DNA of 64,000 bases, taken from the NCBI GenBank assembly GCA_022478985.1, contig JAKSZP010005628.1, forward strand, positions 1-64,000, given 5' to 3'. The position numbers and the translations under genes are program-made. Below, piece by piece: positions 1-9,952 of the stretch (positions within the stretch are counted from its first letter, which is position 1; each line of letters starts with the position of its first letter). This DNA comes from Massospora cicadina (Eukaryota; Entomophthoromycota; Entomophthoromycetes; Entomophthorales; Entomophthoraceae). The notes under the pieces were generated by a model. It worked only from the letters and a program-made list of their open reading frames with translations. It was not told the origin of the DNA and did no database searches.

Positions 1-330
1 CCAGAAAGGAATACAGGACTTCAGTTATGGTCTCCATGATGCCCTCCCTTAGTAGCGCTGTTTAACCCACTCATAAATTTTTTGTACCCTACTATACCCT
101 AGAATAGAATGAGACTCTAAGATTACAGGTACTCACTCTGATATCCAGAGATAGGGCAACCAGTTTGCTCCTACTTTTTTGTATAACTATCCGCTCTCCA
201 TCTTGGTGTTGTGGGAGTACCAAGCTAGCATATTCTTTACAGGTTAGTACTCATCAGCCCAAGCATCAGGAGTCATTAGGAGGTTATGTAACCTCTCAGC
301 TTCCCTATTATCTAAGTGAAGGACAAGCAG

Positions 331-954
331 CTATGTCAACCCATCAACATTTATGTGGTGAGTTCCAGCCCGATGCTCAATTGTCATATCATAATGCTTG
401 AGCTTCATAACGAAACGAGCCAACCGTCCAGTGGGATTCTTCATCATCTGAAACCACTTCAAGGAGGCATAGCCAGTAACCACTTTGAATGATGTCCCAT
501 ATAATAATAGGCGATAGTATTTTACAGTGAGCAAGACATCAAGGCTCTCCTCAGTGACGCTGTAGTTGTGTTCAGCTTTTGAAAGCATCTTTCTGAAGTA
601 TGACATGGGATGATCGACCCCATGTTCATCCAATTGAGCCAAGATAGCTCCAATGGCATAATTTGAGGCATCAGCGAACAACATGAATGGTTTGGAATAG
701 TCAGAGTGGTGGAGGATCAGCTTTTGTTGCAATAACTTTTTAATGGTCTCAAAAGCAGCCTTTTGTTCAGTACCACAATGGAAAGGAGTGTTTTTAGCCA
801 TGAGGCAAATGAGTGGCTCACTAAGCTGGGTGAATTTGGGGATAATTTGATGACAATGTCCATTATACCCAGAAACACATGGACATTGTGAAGGGTTTTG
901 GCGCAGGAATATTGGATATAGCTTCAACCTTGCCTTAAAGAGGTTGAATCCCAT
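331..954 (-). pseudogene. gypsy-4 pol: RNase H domain
   Basis: A 207-codon open stretch. In the retrotransposon cycle RNase H degrades the RNA strand of the RNA/DNA hybrid. Visible motifs are the end of the RT thumb, then ADASNYAIGAILAQ (the usual TDAS..AIGAVLSQ block with the catalytic Asp), then HPMSYFRKMLSKAEHNYSVT with the alternative of the canonical TxAExNYSxTExE block, then VVTGYASLKWF, where the usual TDH..L has become TGY. It ends GTHHINVDGLT, matching the G..N.vaDaLS end of the domain. The replacement of the TDH aspartate and the surrounding frameshifts argue against function. Bases 1-330 probably hold the RNase H-integrase connection, but nothing is clear enough to call. Confidence 0.82.
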
Positions 955-1039
955 ATTGAGAGATAGCGTGTATGGGGAAATTCAGCTTTTTCTAAAAACA
1001 TTTAAAGGGCTTCAGGTTAAGGTTAGATGTCCGCAAGCA

Positions 1040-1680
1040 TTATAATATTTTGTTTAGGTGCATGAGGTGCTCATTGAAAGTTTTGGAAAAGCTTATGATA
1101 TCTTCAAGGTAGATGATCACACAACTCAGTTCAAACTCCTGTAGAATGTGATCCATCTCCTGCTGAAAAGTTCCTGGTGCATTGCACAATCCCTGAGGTA
1201 TACTAGTGGGTTGGAACAGGTATTTGCTGAAGATAAGAGCGCATTTTTCCTGGTTTAGAGGAAAGTTCCATTTACCAATAACCACTAGCCAGATCTATAG
1301 CGGAAAATAACTTGGATCTAAAGAGTTGGGCCAGAGAGTCATCAATATAAAGATAAGATACTATCCTTTTTTGTGAGGTTCTTAAGTTTGCATTAATACA
1401 TAACTACCCAATGACCTCCATTTTTCTCTATATCAGCAGAAGAGGAGACTACTAAGGACTTTTGGAAGGCACTAGCAACCCAGCGTCCAGTAACTGTTTA
1501 AGCTCCATCCGCATCTGTAGCTACTCAACTTTTGATTTAAGATAGGGTTTGGATCAGATAGACAAGCATCCCCAACATAAATGGTATGACTCCAACCGTA
1601 CATGTGCCCATAGTTGGTATCAGATTTAGGAAAATGTGGTATAGGCCTCTAGTAAGGTGTGAACTTTGTCAAGCTCAACT
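1040..1680 (-). pseudogene. gypsy-4 pol: reverse transcriptase palm/fingers
   Basis: Degraded reverse transcriptase. The 81-codon piece at 1040-1285 contains FQPTSIPQGLCNAPGTFQ (canonical FxxMPFGLxNAPxTFQ) followed by IIYLEDII, where the catalytic YxDD box reads YLED at 1100-1111. Just upstream (about 1286-1330) the SAIDLASGYW block is readable but is followed by a stop where a Gln codon (CAA to TAA) is expected. Upstream of that the fingers region is too broken to follow. The second Asp of the catalytic pair is lost (D to E), so this RT would be inactive. Confidence 0.82.
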
Positions 1681-1684
1681 GGGG

Positions 1685-2110
1685 TTAGTTCATCATAAAT
1701 ATGAACAATAGGCAGAATAAATAACGATAGGTTAGCAGGTAAGCCCATAACAACATAGACCTGATACAGTGAACCTTCTTAATGTCCTCTATAAGAATCA
1801 ATAGACCCTTTACAATTTCTTGATATTCGATTACAATCAGGTCCTTACTGGTAAGATTCACCTGTAGAAAATTTATAGGTCGCTGATAGGCTGGGTCTAG
1901 TACTCCTGGCAATACTCTGGGATTTAGAGGACTAACTCCTTCAACGCTAGTTAGGTTCAGTAGACAGTTGTGGGGTATATGCAAGGTAATCCTAGTGTTA
2001 ATCATCCTTTTTTCACCCACCGTTATTAAACCCTCTTTGGGCGCATAGAAAGAAATCTTCTCTGGGGCGTCTACTGATTTGGGCAGTTTCTTTGTATTCT
2101 TCCCCACCAT
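1685..2110 (-). pseudogene. gypsy-4 pol: dUTPase-like domain
   Basis: A 141-codon stretch between protease and reverse transcriptase. It fits the trimeric dUTPase fold: EGLITVGEKRMINTRITLHIP corresponds to the 'G..vpTGi.i.iP.G' strand-turn, and PGVLDPAYQRPINFLQVNL to the GxIDxxYxGxI motif, followed by a hydrophobic end. Asp and Tyr of that central motif are present, unlike in gypsy-1 and gypsy-2. In other genomes dUTPase hydrolyses dUTP and limits uracil incorporation. Whether this copy was ever catalytic is unknown, and the Ser-Gly motif 2 (RSGLA) is not recognisable. It begins at a Met but is really an internal pol segment. Confidence 0.65.
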
Positions 2111-2480
2111 CGTTTAATGTAGGGATAATGTGGAGGAGGTTACTCATCTGTGCAATTGTAATACTTTTTATTTAGTTCATTGTTGGTTAGAATCAGGGGA
2201 ATTTATTAGATAAGCGTAAAGAGGTAGCCCTGTTTCAAATTGATGATCCCATCCTATTCAAGCATAAACTGAATAACAATGAGCATATCATATGTATAAA
2301 AAATCCAAGGACAAAGCTGGGGCTGACAGGATTACTTTCCTAAATCAGTTGGGCAAAGAGGAGTATGCATCAATAGCGCAAGTGTTGGTAGGATCAGCAG
2401 CTTCAAACTCTTGGATGTAACCAAGGTCATGGACCAGATTAATCTTTTAATGCGTTTTAAGGAAACAAAGTTCACAGGAG
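2111..2480 (-). pseudogene. gypsy-4 pol: protease remnant
   Basis: No long frame is left. The reading YDMLIVIQFMLE followed by DGIINL (about 2230-2290, minus) aligns with the 'YDMLIGxxFlxxxgvxI' C-terminal strand of the gypsy aspartic protease, including the DMLIGAAF block of gypsy-1. The D(S/T)G active site is not readable. The position between gag and the dUTPase-like domain supports the call. Confidence 0.45.
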
Positions 2481-2495
2481 ATCCATTGACAAGGA

Positions 2496-4098
2496 TTACC
2501 ATGGCTCATACTCCGTTGATGACGACCTCCGCTTGGTTAGGGTTTCACCCAGGTTGGTGGAAAAAGCTAGGACCTCCTTAAGACGGAGAGTAGAAGAAAG
2601 TCTTTGGGCGGTCTCAGGGTAATTATCTTTTATAGACTGTAGTGTCTGAACACGCTGGGTGGATTGGATCATCGTGGCAATGAGCTGGTCAGCGTCACTT
2701 GCAGTATCAATAACCTTAAAGCACCTTAGAACAAGATGGAAATAAGTTTCGCGGTGTATTCTGGCCATATTAACTCCTTCAGGGTTCAACCTGTCAGGCA
2801 CCCCCACTTCAACTGGAGCTCTTAAGACATAATAGCTGACATCTCCATAACCCCTTCAGATTTTTTATTGGAGGGGGTTATCAATGCACATCAGGGAGTC
2901 CATAGGATGTGAGGTAGGGTCAGGGGTTCCCTTGTTGCAGGAGAGGCCTGGGGGGCGCTCATCTATCCTATTAACTTTTGGAGGACGCGTTGTAATTGTA
3001 ACGGCTCTAAATTTGGCCATTTAAGTAGCGGTTTTGTGCTTAAACATGGCCACAGGTTTTGAACTAGGTAAAGCCAGAGGAGAGGTCGATGGGGATAGAG
3101 AAAGAGTCTTGGAGGGACGTGACAATTGAAACACCTTGGAAGACCGCTCTGAAGAATGAGGGGAGTGAGGCAAAGTTATAACTGACTTCAACAGACAGAC
3201 TTTGGGAGCTGATGAAGGAGGGAAGCACTGCCCCGTCACTGCCAGTATCCTCTGGATATCCTCACATGGTGGAAGAGTTTCTAGTTGCTGCAGCTCCAAG
3301 GGAGCAGGTTTCCAGATGGAGACATCTATAGAAGAGGCTAGAAGGGTTAGAGTGGAGTCTTGTTTATGAACGCCATGCGTAGTGTCAAGTTCATAAAAGT
3401 CAGCCACTGCTAGAAGAGCCACATTGATATCCTGTACATTTCGGAGGGAGCGCTTGACTGAAGAGATATGCATAGCCAAGGAGGGATGGGGCGCCAATCT
3501 AACCAAGATAGCAGAAATAGCATCGTCTAGAGGTAGAATTTTTGTAAGCAATAGGGGAGTGGTTCACTATAGAACTGAACAACAAAAGAGACGATTGATT
3601 ATCCCTTTTGCAAACTAAGGCTCATAAAGGCCTGTTTTTCCTTTGCAAACTCTGCTGGAGACGGATTCTTCAACGAGGGCTTGATTAACTTTCGCCCAAA
3701 TGCTGAGGGTGGCCATGTTCAAAAATCATTATCTCCTGAGACTCATGACTCAAGCAAGAAATGATGTACTTAATTTCTGATGGTCAGTTGTTCCTTCCAT
3801 AAACAATATAAACAAAGAGAAAGAAGCAATACTACCCTCACCCAGGGTAAACTTTTCTCTAAAAGGGGATTTATAAATAGCAGGAAAGGCCCCATGAGGG
3901 CCTTGAAAGGGGTGCTGTTCAAGCTTTTTGAGTCAAAATAAAGTCTTATTAGCTGTTGTTCTAAGGCAGCTAGCCTGGGTTCAGATGCAGCGGGAAGATT
4001 GGAAGGGTTAATTTCCCCAACAGCCTCAATTTTTAGGAAATTTTGTGGTGTAAAGCTACCTTTAGTGGGCACCACTTGTTGGAATCCTGGCTGATAGA
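2496..4098 (-). pseudogene. gypsy-4 gag region
   Basis: Region between the 5' LTR and protease, with open stretches at 3770-4120, 3021-3551 and 2496-2807, all minus and not in one frame. The 3021-3551 piece (176 codons) begins with a helical segment (ILPLDDAISAILVRLAP...) that resembles the capsid-type repeats of LTR-element gag proteins and ends in a Ser/Pro-rich linker. The 2496-2807 piece is again helical. I see no intact CCHC knuckle. Function as gag is inferred mainly from position. The 3770-4120 piece begins next to the LTR and ends in a hydrophobic run. Confidence 0.5.
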
Positions 4099-4848
4099 TG
4101 CTCATCAGTGCTTTTAGCACAGGATTCTAACAATTCAGCAGTGGCAGGATTATCAAAACTATAAGATGCTGTTACAGATTTTAGTCAAATTTTAATACCA
4201 CTTGCATTAAATTGTAAAATTATAGTAATAAAGAGGATATTTGGTTTTAAAAGTGTTTTTATTTAGTAAAAACCTAGGGGTAAAAACAAACCCCACTTAA
4301 CTAGTACTAAAAAACAAACCCCACTTAAACTATCACCTCCTGATAATAAAGTAATTTGAGGCTAGAAATGAGAAGGGCGAGAAATTTGTTATAGGCTGAA
4401 AGTAGCTCAATTAGGAAATATAACAATTTGAACTATCAGAGCTCTTGAGATTCTCCTCAATATAACTTGACTCTAGATGGTGGGTCAATAACAGGTAAGA
4501 TGAACCCATGTGGCAAGGATTTAATATATATTACCAAATCAAACTGTAGGAAAAGATTTACCTTGTGGGACCCTCTTCAGGTCTTTAGAAGGGGGTGGTC
4601 TCCACTTAGGAGTTTGAATTAAATTGCAGATGGGACGTGGAGGAAAATCAGAATGACTCCACTGATTCTGCTGAAGGTTCACCGTAACCCTACCACCAAC
4701 AGTAGGGCTATTTGGATTAGGAGTGGGGCTATAAGTATTACCCCTGATTTGAGGGATTCCATCATGATTTGACCAGTTTTTTGTGCAATATTAGAATTAT
4801 TTAACACTAAAACTCCTTTTCACAATATTGAACATGTGTTTGTCTGAC
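4099..4848 (-). repeat. gypsy-4 5' LTR
   Basis: About 750 bp. In plus coordinates it begins TGCTCATCAGTGC (element end ...GCA) and ends near AACATGTGTTTGTCTGAC. It aligns over its whole length with 62910-63661; for example both hold the 'cttcaggtctttagaag' / 'cttcaggtctatagaag' block. The left edge touches gag, so this is the 5' LTR of a minus-strand element. Edges are uncertain by a few bases because the partner LTR is outside the window. It carries a micro-insertion at 4301-4311. Confidence 0.65.
4282..4328 (+). mobile_element. TPRT micro-footprint 1: CTAGTACTA plus A tail, with TSD
   Basis: The 17-mer AAACAAACCCCACTTAA occurs at 4284-4300 and again at 4312-4328, separated only by CTAGTACTAAA. 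Read as a retroelement insertion on the plus strand, the inserted part is the last 9 bases of the B-type tail (CTAGTACTA) plus poly(A), and the repeat is its target-site duplication. The repeat can be read as up to 19 bp because the A run is ambiguous. It lies inside the gypsy-4 LTR and so is younger than gypsy-4. Confidence 0.8.
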
Positions 4849-5792
4849 TGGTGTCTATTATTTCTCCTTTAATTTTTAAAAGGTTTGAAAAACTATCTTA
4901 ATTGTTAGAATATGAGCACTGGCTGATGTTACAAATAATATGTTAGCCATGCTATATATATTGATGAATTGTACTTTTTCTTTGGTAAGTGAGTAAGCAT
5001 ATAAGGTATCAAAGATACCATAATGTATGATAGGAAAGGTATAAGTAAATAAGTCAAATAAAAACTTTACCAATCTAACGTTATTAAAGATAAGTAATAA
5101 GAAGAATTGGTTTTACCCTTGTCCTTAAGGTAATTTTACTTAAATCTTAAGATTATAATTCTATGTATAATAAAAACTTTAGTTCTATTAAGTATGAGAT
5201 AAATAATAATAGTCAGTAAGGCATATTATTTAATGTTAAGCGGTTATATTAATTTTTAGTATGCAAACTATATGCTCTTATATTTTAAAAATTATGGTAA
5301 CTTATTATTGCAAATTCTCCTTTATGTATGCTACAATAAATAGAATCAGTGGATGTCACAACTAGTTGGATCATAAACAACCATGTTGAAAATGAAAATA
5401 GTATATGTCCTTGTACATCAGGCTATGATGTCAGTTTATTGACTCCTATTATCAGAGAGTTATTTGATTTGACAAAATTGAACTAATCTAGAGACAGCCT
5501 AAGAACTTACTACAGATGGTGTAGAAAAGTCATATCAACTAAATCTATGTTCATAAGGTTTCATGCAAAACTATTTCTTTTTTATTGGCGATATCTGTTC
5601 TAGTGTTATCTTACCTTATATAAATATGTCAAGAAGTTGAACTTTCTTTTTTTTTTTATTAATAAAAAGTCATCTTCTTTCAGAGCTTTTTAATAAAATT
5701 TTTCTAAAGAGAAATGATACTTTCCTGCATTTTTTGACTAATGGTACAGCCCTACTATATTTTATTTTAGAACATTTTTTTGGTAGCTATTT

Positions 5793-5855
5793 GTGACAGA
5801 AAATTAAGTTTTGAATTTGAATCTTATTCAAATCAAAAACTTAATTTTCTGTCAC
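5793..5855. repeat. Near-perfect 63-bp palindrome (hairpin or mini-MITE)
   Basis: GTGACAGAAAATTAAGTTTT at the left is repeated in inverted orientation at the right end, ending ...AATTTTCTGTCAC. The arms are about 22-23 bp and pair almost perfectly around an AT-rich loop. The size and structure would suit a tiny foldback element, but no target-site duplication longer than about 3 bp is visible and no second copy occurs in the window. Confidence 0.75.
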
Positions 5856-5863
5856 TTTGATCC

Positions 5864-5915
5864 AATATTCTCCCTTCTTTTTTTTAGTACTAGATGGTAA
5901 TATTCTCTCTTCTTT
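5864..5915 (-). mobile_element. TPRT micro-footprint 2, with TSD
   Basis: The insert TTTTTAGTACTAGATGGT (5881-5898) is the reverse complement of a B-type tail, ACCATCTAGTACTA plus poly(A). It is flanked by AATATTCTCCCTTCTTT (5864-5880) and AATATTCTCTCTTCTTT (5899-5915), a 17-bp duplication with one mismatch. It is read as a minus-strand target-primed insertion truncated to about 14 bases plus poly(A). Confidence 0.85.
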
Positions 5916-6519
5916 AATTTAACTGTATTTTTTATTATATAAAGCCCAAAATCAAATTTAAAGAGTTGAAAAACAGCTTTATTTGTCTTCATTATTAAGC
6001 TTGTTTAGTTATCTTTTTGTTTGATTTAACAGCAAGGTCCTAGCTCCTTTATTTATGATATCTAAAATTATAATATCCTATAGACTTTTTGTTATTGGTA
6101 AAGTTAGCTATCAATCATAAATTCTAGTAAAGCGTATTTTAGGTTGCTCTTACTACTACTGCTAGTGTGTGGTATGTATTTCTTGATAACATTACAGTGC
6201 TCTATGAACTCTTACCACCCTATGGTGCCCAGGCAGCTTACATATCTTACTTTATCTTATCTAAGGCCAAGACTTTTACTAGACTATAATTAATGCTTAT
6301 AAATAAAAAATCACTTTTTCCTCTATGAAAAGCTTATGATCTATAAGTGGAATTTCTAGCGCTTGAATTAATTAATTTGCAAAGTTTTACTTTTAAAAGA
6401 AAAGACTCATTTTCAATTATAGTCTTCCATCATGATTTCATTGTCATCTTGAAAAGCTTTTTATAAAAACTCACATGCACCCCATATATAAAAACTATAG
6501 TGTGTTTGCCCATCTTTAT

Positions 6520-8315
6520 GTTACTTAAACTGGGATGACCTGGTGACAAAACTACACCAACTAATGAGAAAATAGGAAATAAAAACAATGGGAAGGAGGA
6601 TTGTTGATATTAGTGAAAAAGATGTCATATCTCAATAGCACTAGTAAATTAACACTAAAACAAGGTATCATATGAGGACAGTGTCTTTGGATAATAATTT
6701 ATTAAAAAAGACCCTACTTATTGTATATATGCTTTTAATAAACATAAGGGAAGAAGCACAATGTAGTTATGTAAGCTTTTCAGGTTTACTGCGCAGGTTC
6801 TAATATGTGCATTGCAATAGATTGACCTTATTGATGAATGGGTTGACAATAGTATGAAGACTATCATCCTAGTTGAATATTTAAAACTAGATTGATTATT
6901 GTCCCCAACGCTAGACTGGTGCTAATGCTCTTCATTCTAATCTTGAAGGTTCTTAAACTATCATTGCAATGGAATATAAACTATTCTAATTAGATTCAGA
7001 GGTTCCAAATGACTTGAATTCTCACTCTTTTAATGCAGGAGCCAGTGGATAAGTTAACAAGCAATATTTGAAGAAAGGATAACTATCCTTTAACTCTAAT
7101 CTCAAGAGTAGTTTTTAAACAAATGTATAGCAGGCTAAAAACCCATGAGACTTATCACTTTATTATTTATTTTTTATTCTTCTTTATTAATAAAAACCAA
7201 GGGAATATACAGTGGAATTCTGGCATTTGACTCTTCTATTGGCGCCCCAATAGGAATGGCAGCCATTGCCAATATATTAGCCCTCTGAAGTCACTCAAAA
7301 CAGTGAGCTTTGTCTATCAAATAAGATATGTTGCTGACTAGAACATGACACCTTCAGGGTTGATTTGAAAATTTGTTCACGTTTTTTCTCAACCCCAGTG
7401 GATTATCCTTATTAAACTATCAACCTGATTAGGTAATGGGACCTTTTACCAATTAACAGCAGGTCATGTTTTCTAAAAGACTAACCCACAAGTTGCTACC
7501 AAAAGCGTTGTCAACACCTGGCAACTAACAATAAACCCCTTAATCAACTGGTGACAAACAGCAATTAACACATGAAAGATAACACTGGACAACAAAATAT
7601 TAGTTTTTGTTTGTTACAAGAACAATAACAGCTGAATCTCATAGATTTTTGACGCTGATTTCAAATATGTAAATAGTTTATTTCTATTGGGCAATGTTTT
7701 TTTGTAATTACCATTTTTTGAAAAGCGTTTATTATACATACATGCAATTTCAACATACCTAAAATCTGCTACATTTTGATTTTCTGGCGTGGTGTGTTAT
7801 TGTGTTGACATAATAAAAATATTTGTAATGGATATTAATGAACTGAAATAAATTAATTAGTATACAGTTAAATAGAAACATAAATTTTGCAAAAAGTAAA
7901 TTGATAATGTCATATTTATTGCACTTACATAGTTCATGCCAATGCTCTTTCTAGAAAAGTAAGAAGGGCAATTGCAAGATAACTGAGGCCAATAGGGAAT
8001 TTCTAACTTAATATTTTGAATCAATGCTCAACAGTACATAATATTCAGCAAATATATACCATTTAAAAAATAATTGTTGTCCAGTGTAATTTAATTATTA
8101 ATGGTAAAATGAATAATCAAACACCTCTTTAATTGTCAGAAATCCTCCATTAATGGAACATCATTAATCTTCCAGAATCAACCCCAGACGGATTAGTTCA
8201 TATCCCAATAGGAATTAAACAAACAATAGTTATCATCTCCTATGATATCTCTCACATACGCCATATTATTCACCTCCATAGGATAAAGCAATCTTATATA
8301 ATCCAATTTAAAATT
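6520..8315. repeat. Degenerate retroelement debris, no gene
   Basis: No reading frame of interest. About 6600-6780 resembles the gypsy-3 LTR near 32390-32510 (the 'tgaggacagtgtctttgg' and 'gggaagaagcacaatgta' blocks). About 6780-7660 is a diverged duplicate of 39600-40520 and holds ATTGGCGCCCCAATAGG at about 7239, the counterpart of GTTGGCACCTCAATAA at about 40113. 7660-8315 shows nothing I can name. Near 6525 an ACTGGGATGACCTGGTGACA string resembles the LINE/family A tail, but weakly. Confidence 0.5.
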
Positions 8316-9390
8316 TTATTCAAGGTACACTAACCAGGGGACAGACATCACCAAAGCTCAAAGAGCTAAAAAATGAAAAGAATACCTGAACAGAAGTTTG
8401 ACCGCCCAAAAGGAGTGGTGAAACACAATTGAATGAGAATACAACCAACCAGGTGGGACAGCGAAAAAATGCTCAAACCACCATGGCGGAAGGGGAAGGG
8501 GGATTGGGTGGCACATCCTTGGCTTCAGAATCCATATCAAATGCAAGAGTGTGGGCCAAGGCGGAGAGCAATGGTGTGAGGTTATTAGCGATATGGGGAG
8601 TAAGTTGGTTGATGGTTGGCTGGTTGCCCAAAATCTCTGCATCAAAATTAACACTAAGGTATTTGGAAAAGCAGTTTTATGCATGAAGGCGGATGGAAGG
8701 AAAATGGGAAAACAGGGCTATGTTGGCACGGGTGGTTTTGTCTTGGCCTGCAAAGTAATAATAACTCTCTGGATGGTGGCATTTGCTTGTTTGTGCAGGT
8801 TTAGGATATCCCATTTGCTATGTGGGGCTATGATCAGAGCAAAAATGGGAGTAGGGATACCTTTGACAATTATCACTACTGACTCCTTGGTTATCTTACA
8901 GATTTTGATTCTATCTATGGTTTCAGCTGCAGCAACTGCAATCTGGTGTTCAGAGCAGAACGCAGAGGCGTTCAGTTGGGGGGGGCGTAAAAACGCTGAG
9001 GGGTCTGAATGGGGTGCTGTACCTGGATAAATTCTTTGACTTGAGTTTCCAATTCTTCAATAACATTGCCCATTTCATCAGTTTCATCTAATGAAGTCTA
9101 GGGGATTATAGTTGAGAGGGAAATTAGGGTCAATTATATGTTGGGTTGTGACTGGAGTTTGAAGAATAACGTGGGACCAAACTGTTGTCCAAGCCATTTC
9201 CTGATTGGCTATGGTGCAGGTGGCACTGGAATGAGAAGGGAGCTGGTTGGCCGTTGCCAGCGCCATAGTGGCAGCAGGCTCTGGGGGAGGGGGGAAGGAT
9301 TGTACCCCAAAGTGGAAAGGACATGGGAAGTTGGGTCAAGTGGGAACCAGATGGGGACAAAGCAGACCCAGCGGAAGCATCAAGATGGGA
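8316..9390 (-). mobile_element. Family A element A1, 3' half
   Basis: The 3' part of a minus-strand non-autonomous retroelement. Its left end reads, on the minus strand, CCCCTGGTTAGTGTACC followed by TTGAATAAAA, which is the LINE-1/LINE-2 tail. The coding relic continues the ORF1-like protein after its CCHC knuckle: frame pieces at 9130-9429 show a Pro/Ser-rich linker (SAGSALSPSGS, then PLWGTILPPSP) matching A4, and 8358-8684 covers the C-terminal part in another frame. gypsy-1 splits the element at 9390/9391; the 5' half resumes at 16736. Confidence 0.75.
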
Positions 9391-9866
9391 TTTTGGGAAG
9401 TGAATATGACTGGATGATATGCTACCCATACTGCAGATCAGAGAGGAATCGAGATGAGTCTCAAGATTTATGAAAAAGGGTATACAAATTATAATTGAGC
9501 AAAGTGATAACCATTCAGAAAATCAAGAGGATTTATGCCAAGATTTGATACAAATGAGAGTAATTTGAAAAGGGAAAAAGAATAGTAGATTACCAAGCTG
9601 AGGATGCATTTGGCTTGATGAACTGAGATATAAAGAGTCACACGGAAGATTGAAGGGAGGGTCTTTTCCAGGTGATAAGTGAGTGCAGTTAAGTCTGTAA
9701 TTTAAATTAAAATCAAGGTCAAAATAAGGGTGATAGCTCCATACATAGTTTATCAAGTTTTATTAAAGAAGTCAGCAATCCTCAAATTGTCTAATTTGGT
9801 TGCTTAGTGGCTAATACCCTATGCAGACCAACTCGGCGGAATCAAGCATAGACGCCGAGAATAACA
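9391..9866 (+). repeat. gypsy-1 5' LTR
   Basis: About 476 bp, paired with 16257-16735. It starts TTTTGGGAAGTGAATATGAC (TGTTGGGAAG in the 3' LTR) and ends GACGCCGAGAATAACA. The first base pair of the canonical TG...CA is mutated here but intact in the other copy. A TATAAAG box lies at 9629-9635. Confidence 0.88.
9629..9635 (+). promoter_or_regulatory. LTR TATA box (gypsy-1)
   Basis: GAGATATAAAGAGTC is conserved in both gypsy-1 LTRs (TATAAAG at 9629-9635 and 16496-16502), and TTATAAAGAGTC occurs in the gypsy-2 LTRs in minus orientation. Conservation in four LTRs and its position about halfway along the LTR suit the core promoter that starts the genomic RNA. The transcription start was not determined. 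Confidence 0.55.
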
Positions 9867-9867
9867 G

Positions 9868-9885
9868 TGGTGCTCACTGCAGGGG
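9868..9885 (+). other. gypsy-1 primer binding site
   Basis: TGGTGCTCACTGCAGGGG begins 1 base after the LTR. It would pair with the 3' end of a tRNA finishing in ...GAGCACCA. gypsy-2 (54295-54312) has the same site with ACTACAGG, and gypsy-3 (32338-32355) has TGGTTCTCACTACAGGGG, so the three families probably share one primer tRNA. The tRNA identity is unknown. Confidence 0.7.
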
Positions 9886-9952
9886 CCACTAGGCGACTAT
9901 AGCTTTTCAGCTATAAAATACAATGATGAGTCCTCATTTTTTCTAATGTAAT

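Larger units (their letters stand above)
1..4848 (-). mobile_element. gypsy-4: Ty3/gypsy LTR retrotransposon, 3' end outside window
   Basis: Minus-strand Ty3/gypsy element read from its 5' LTR at the right (4099-4848) leftward through gag, protease, a dUTPase-like domain, reverse transcriptase and RNase H. Integrase and the 3' LTR would lie left of base 1. Every coding part is broken by stops or frameshifts, so the copy is dead. The LTR closely resembles the one at 62910-63661, so gypsy-4 and gypsy-5 are the same family. Domain order is inferred from motif matches, not from one continuous reading frame. Confidence 0.8.
4849..6520. other. AT-rich stretch without a recognisable gene
   Basis: Very AT-rich with many stops in all frames. 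The only open stretch (4876-5073, minus, 65 codons) has no recognisable motif. It holds a 63-bp hairpin (5793-5855) and micro-footprint 2 (5881-5898). Otherwise I see nothing I can support. Confidence 0.6.

Noticed and set aside
331..954. Functional RNase H gene in gypsy-4
   Set aside because: The frame is open for 207 codons, but the TDH aspartate is lost, RT carries YLED, and flanking pol is broken.
7239..7256. Retroviral-type Lys tRNA primer site (TTGGCGCCCCAATAGG)
   Set aside because: It resembles TGGCGCCCGAACAGGG only partly, and the duplicate at 40113 has TTGGCACCTCAATAA. No LTR end or gag could be tied to it, so it is only mentioned.
4849..8315. tRNA, snRNA or host gene in the gene-free region
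   Set aside because: No B-box-like GGTTC(G/A)A..CC arm with an acceptor stem and no frame with codon-level conservation was seen.
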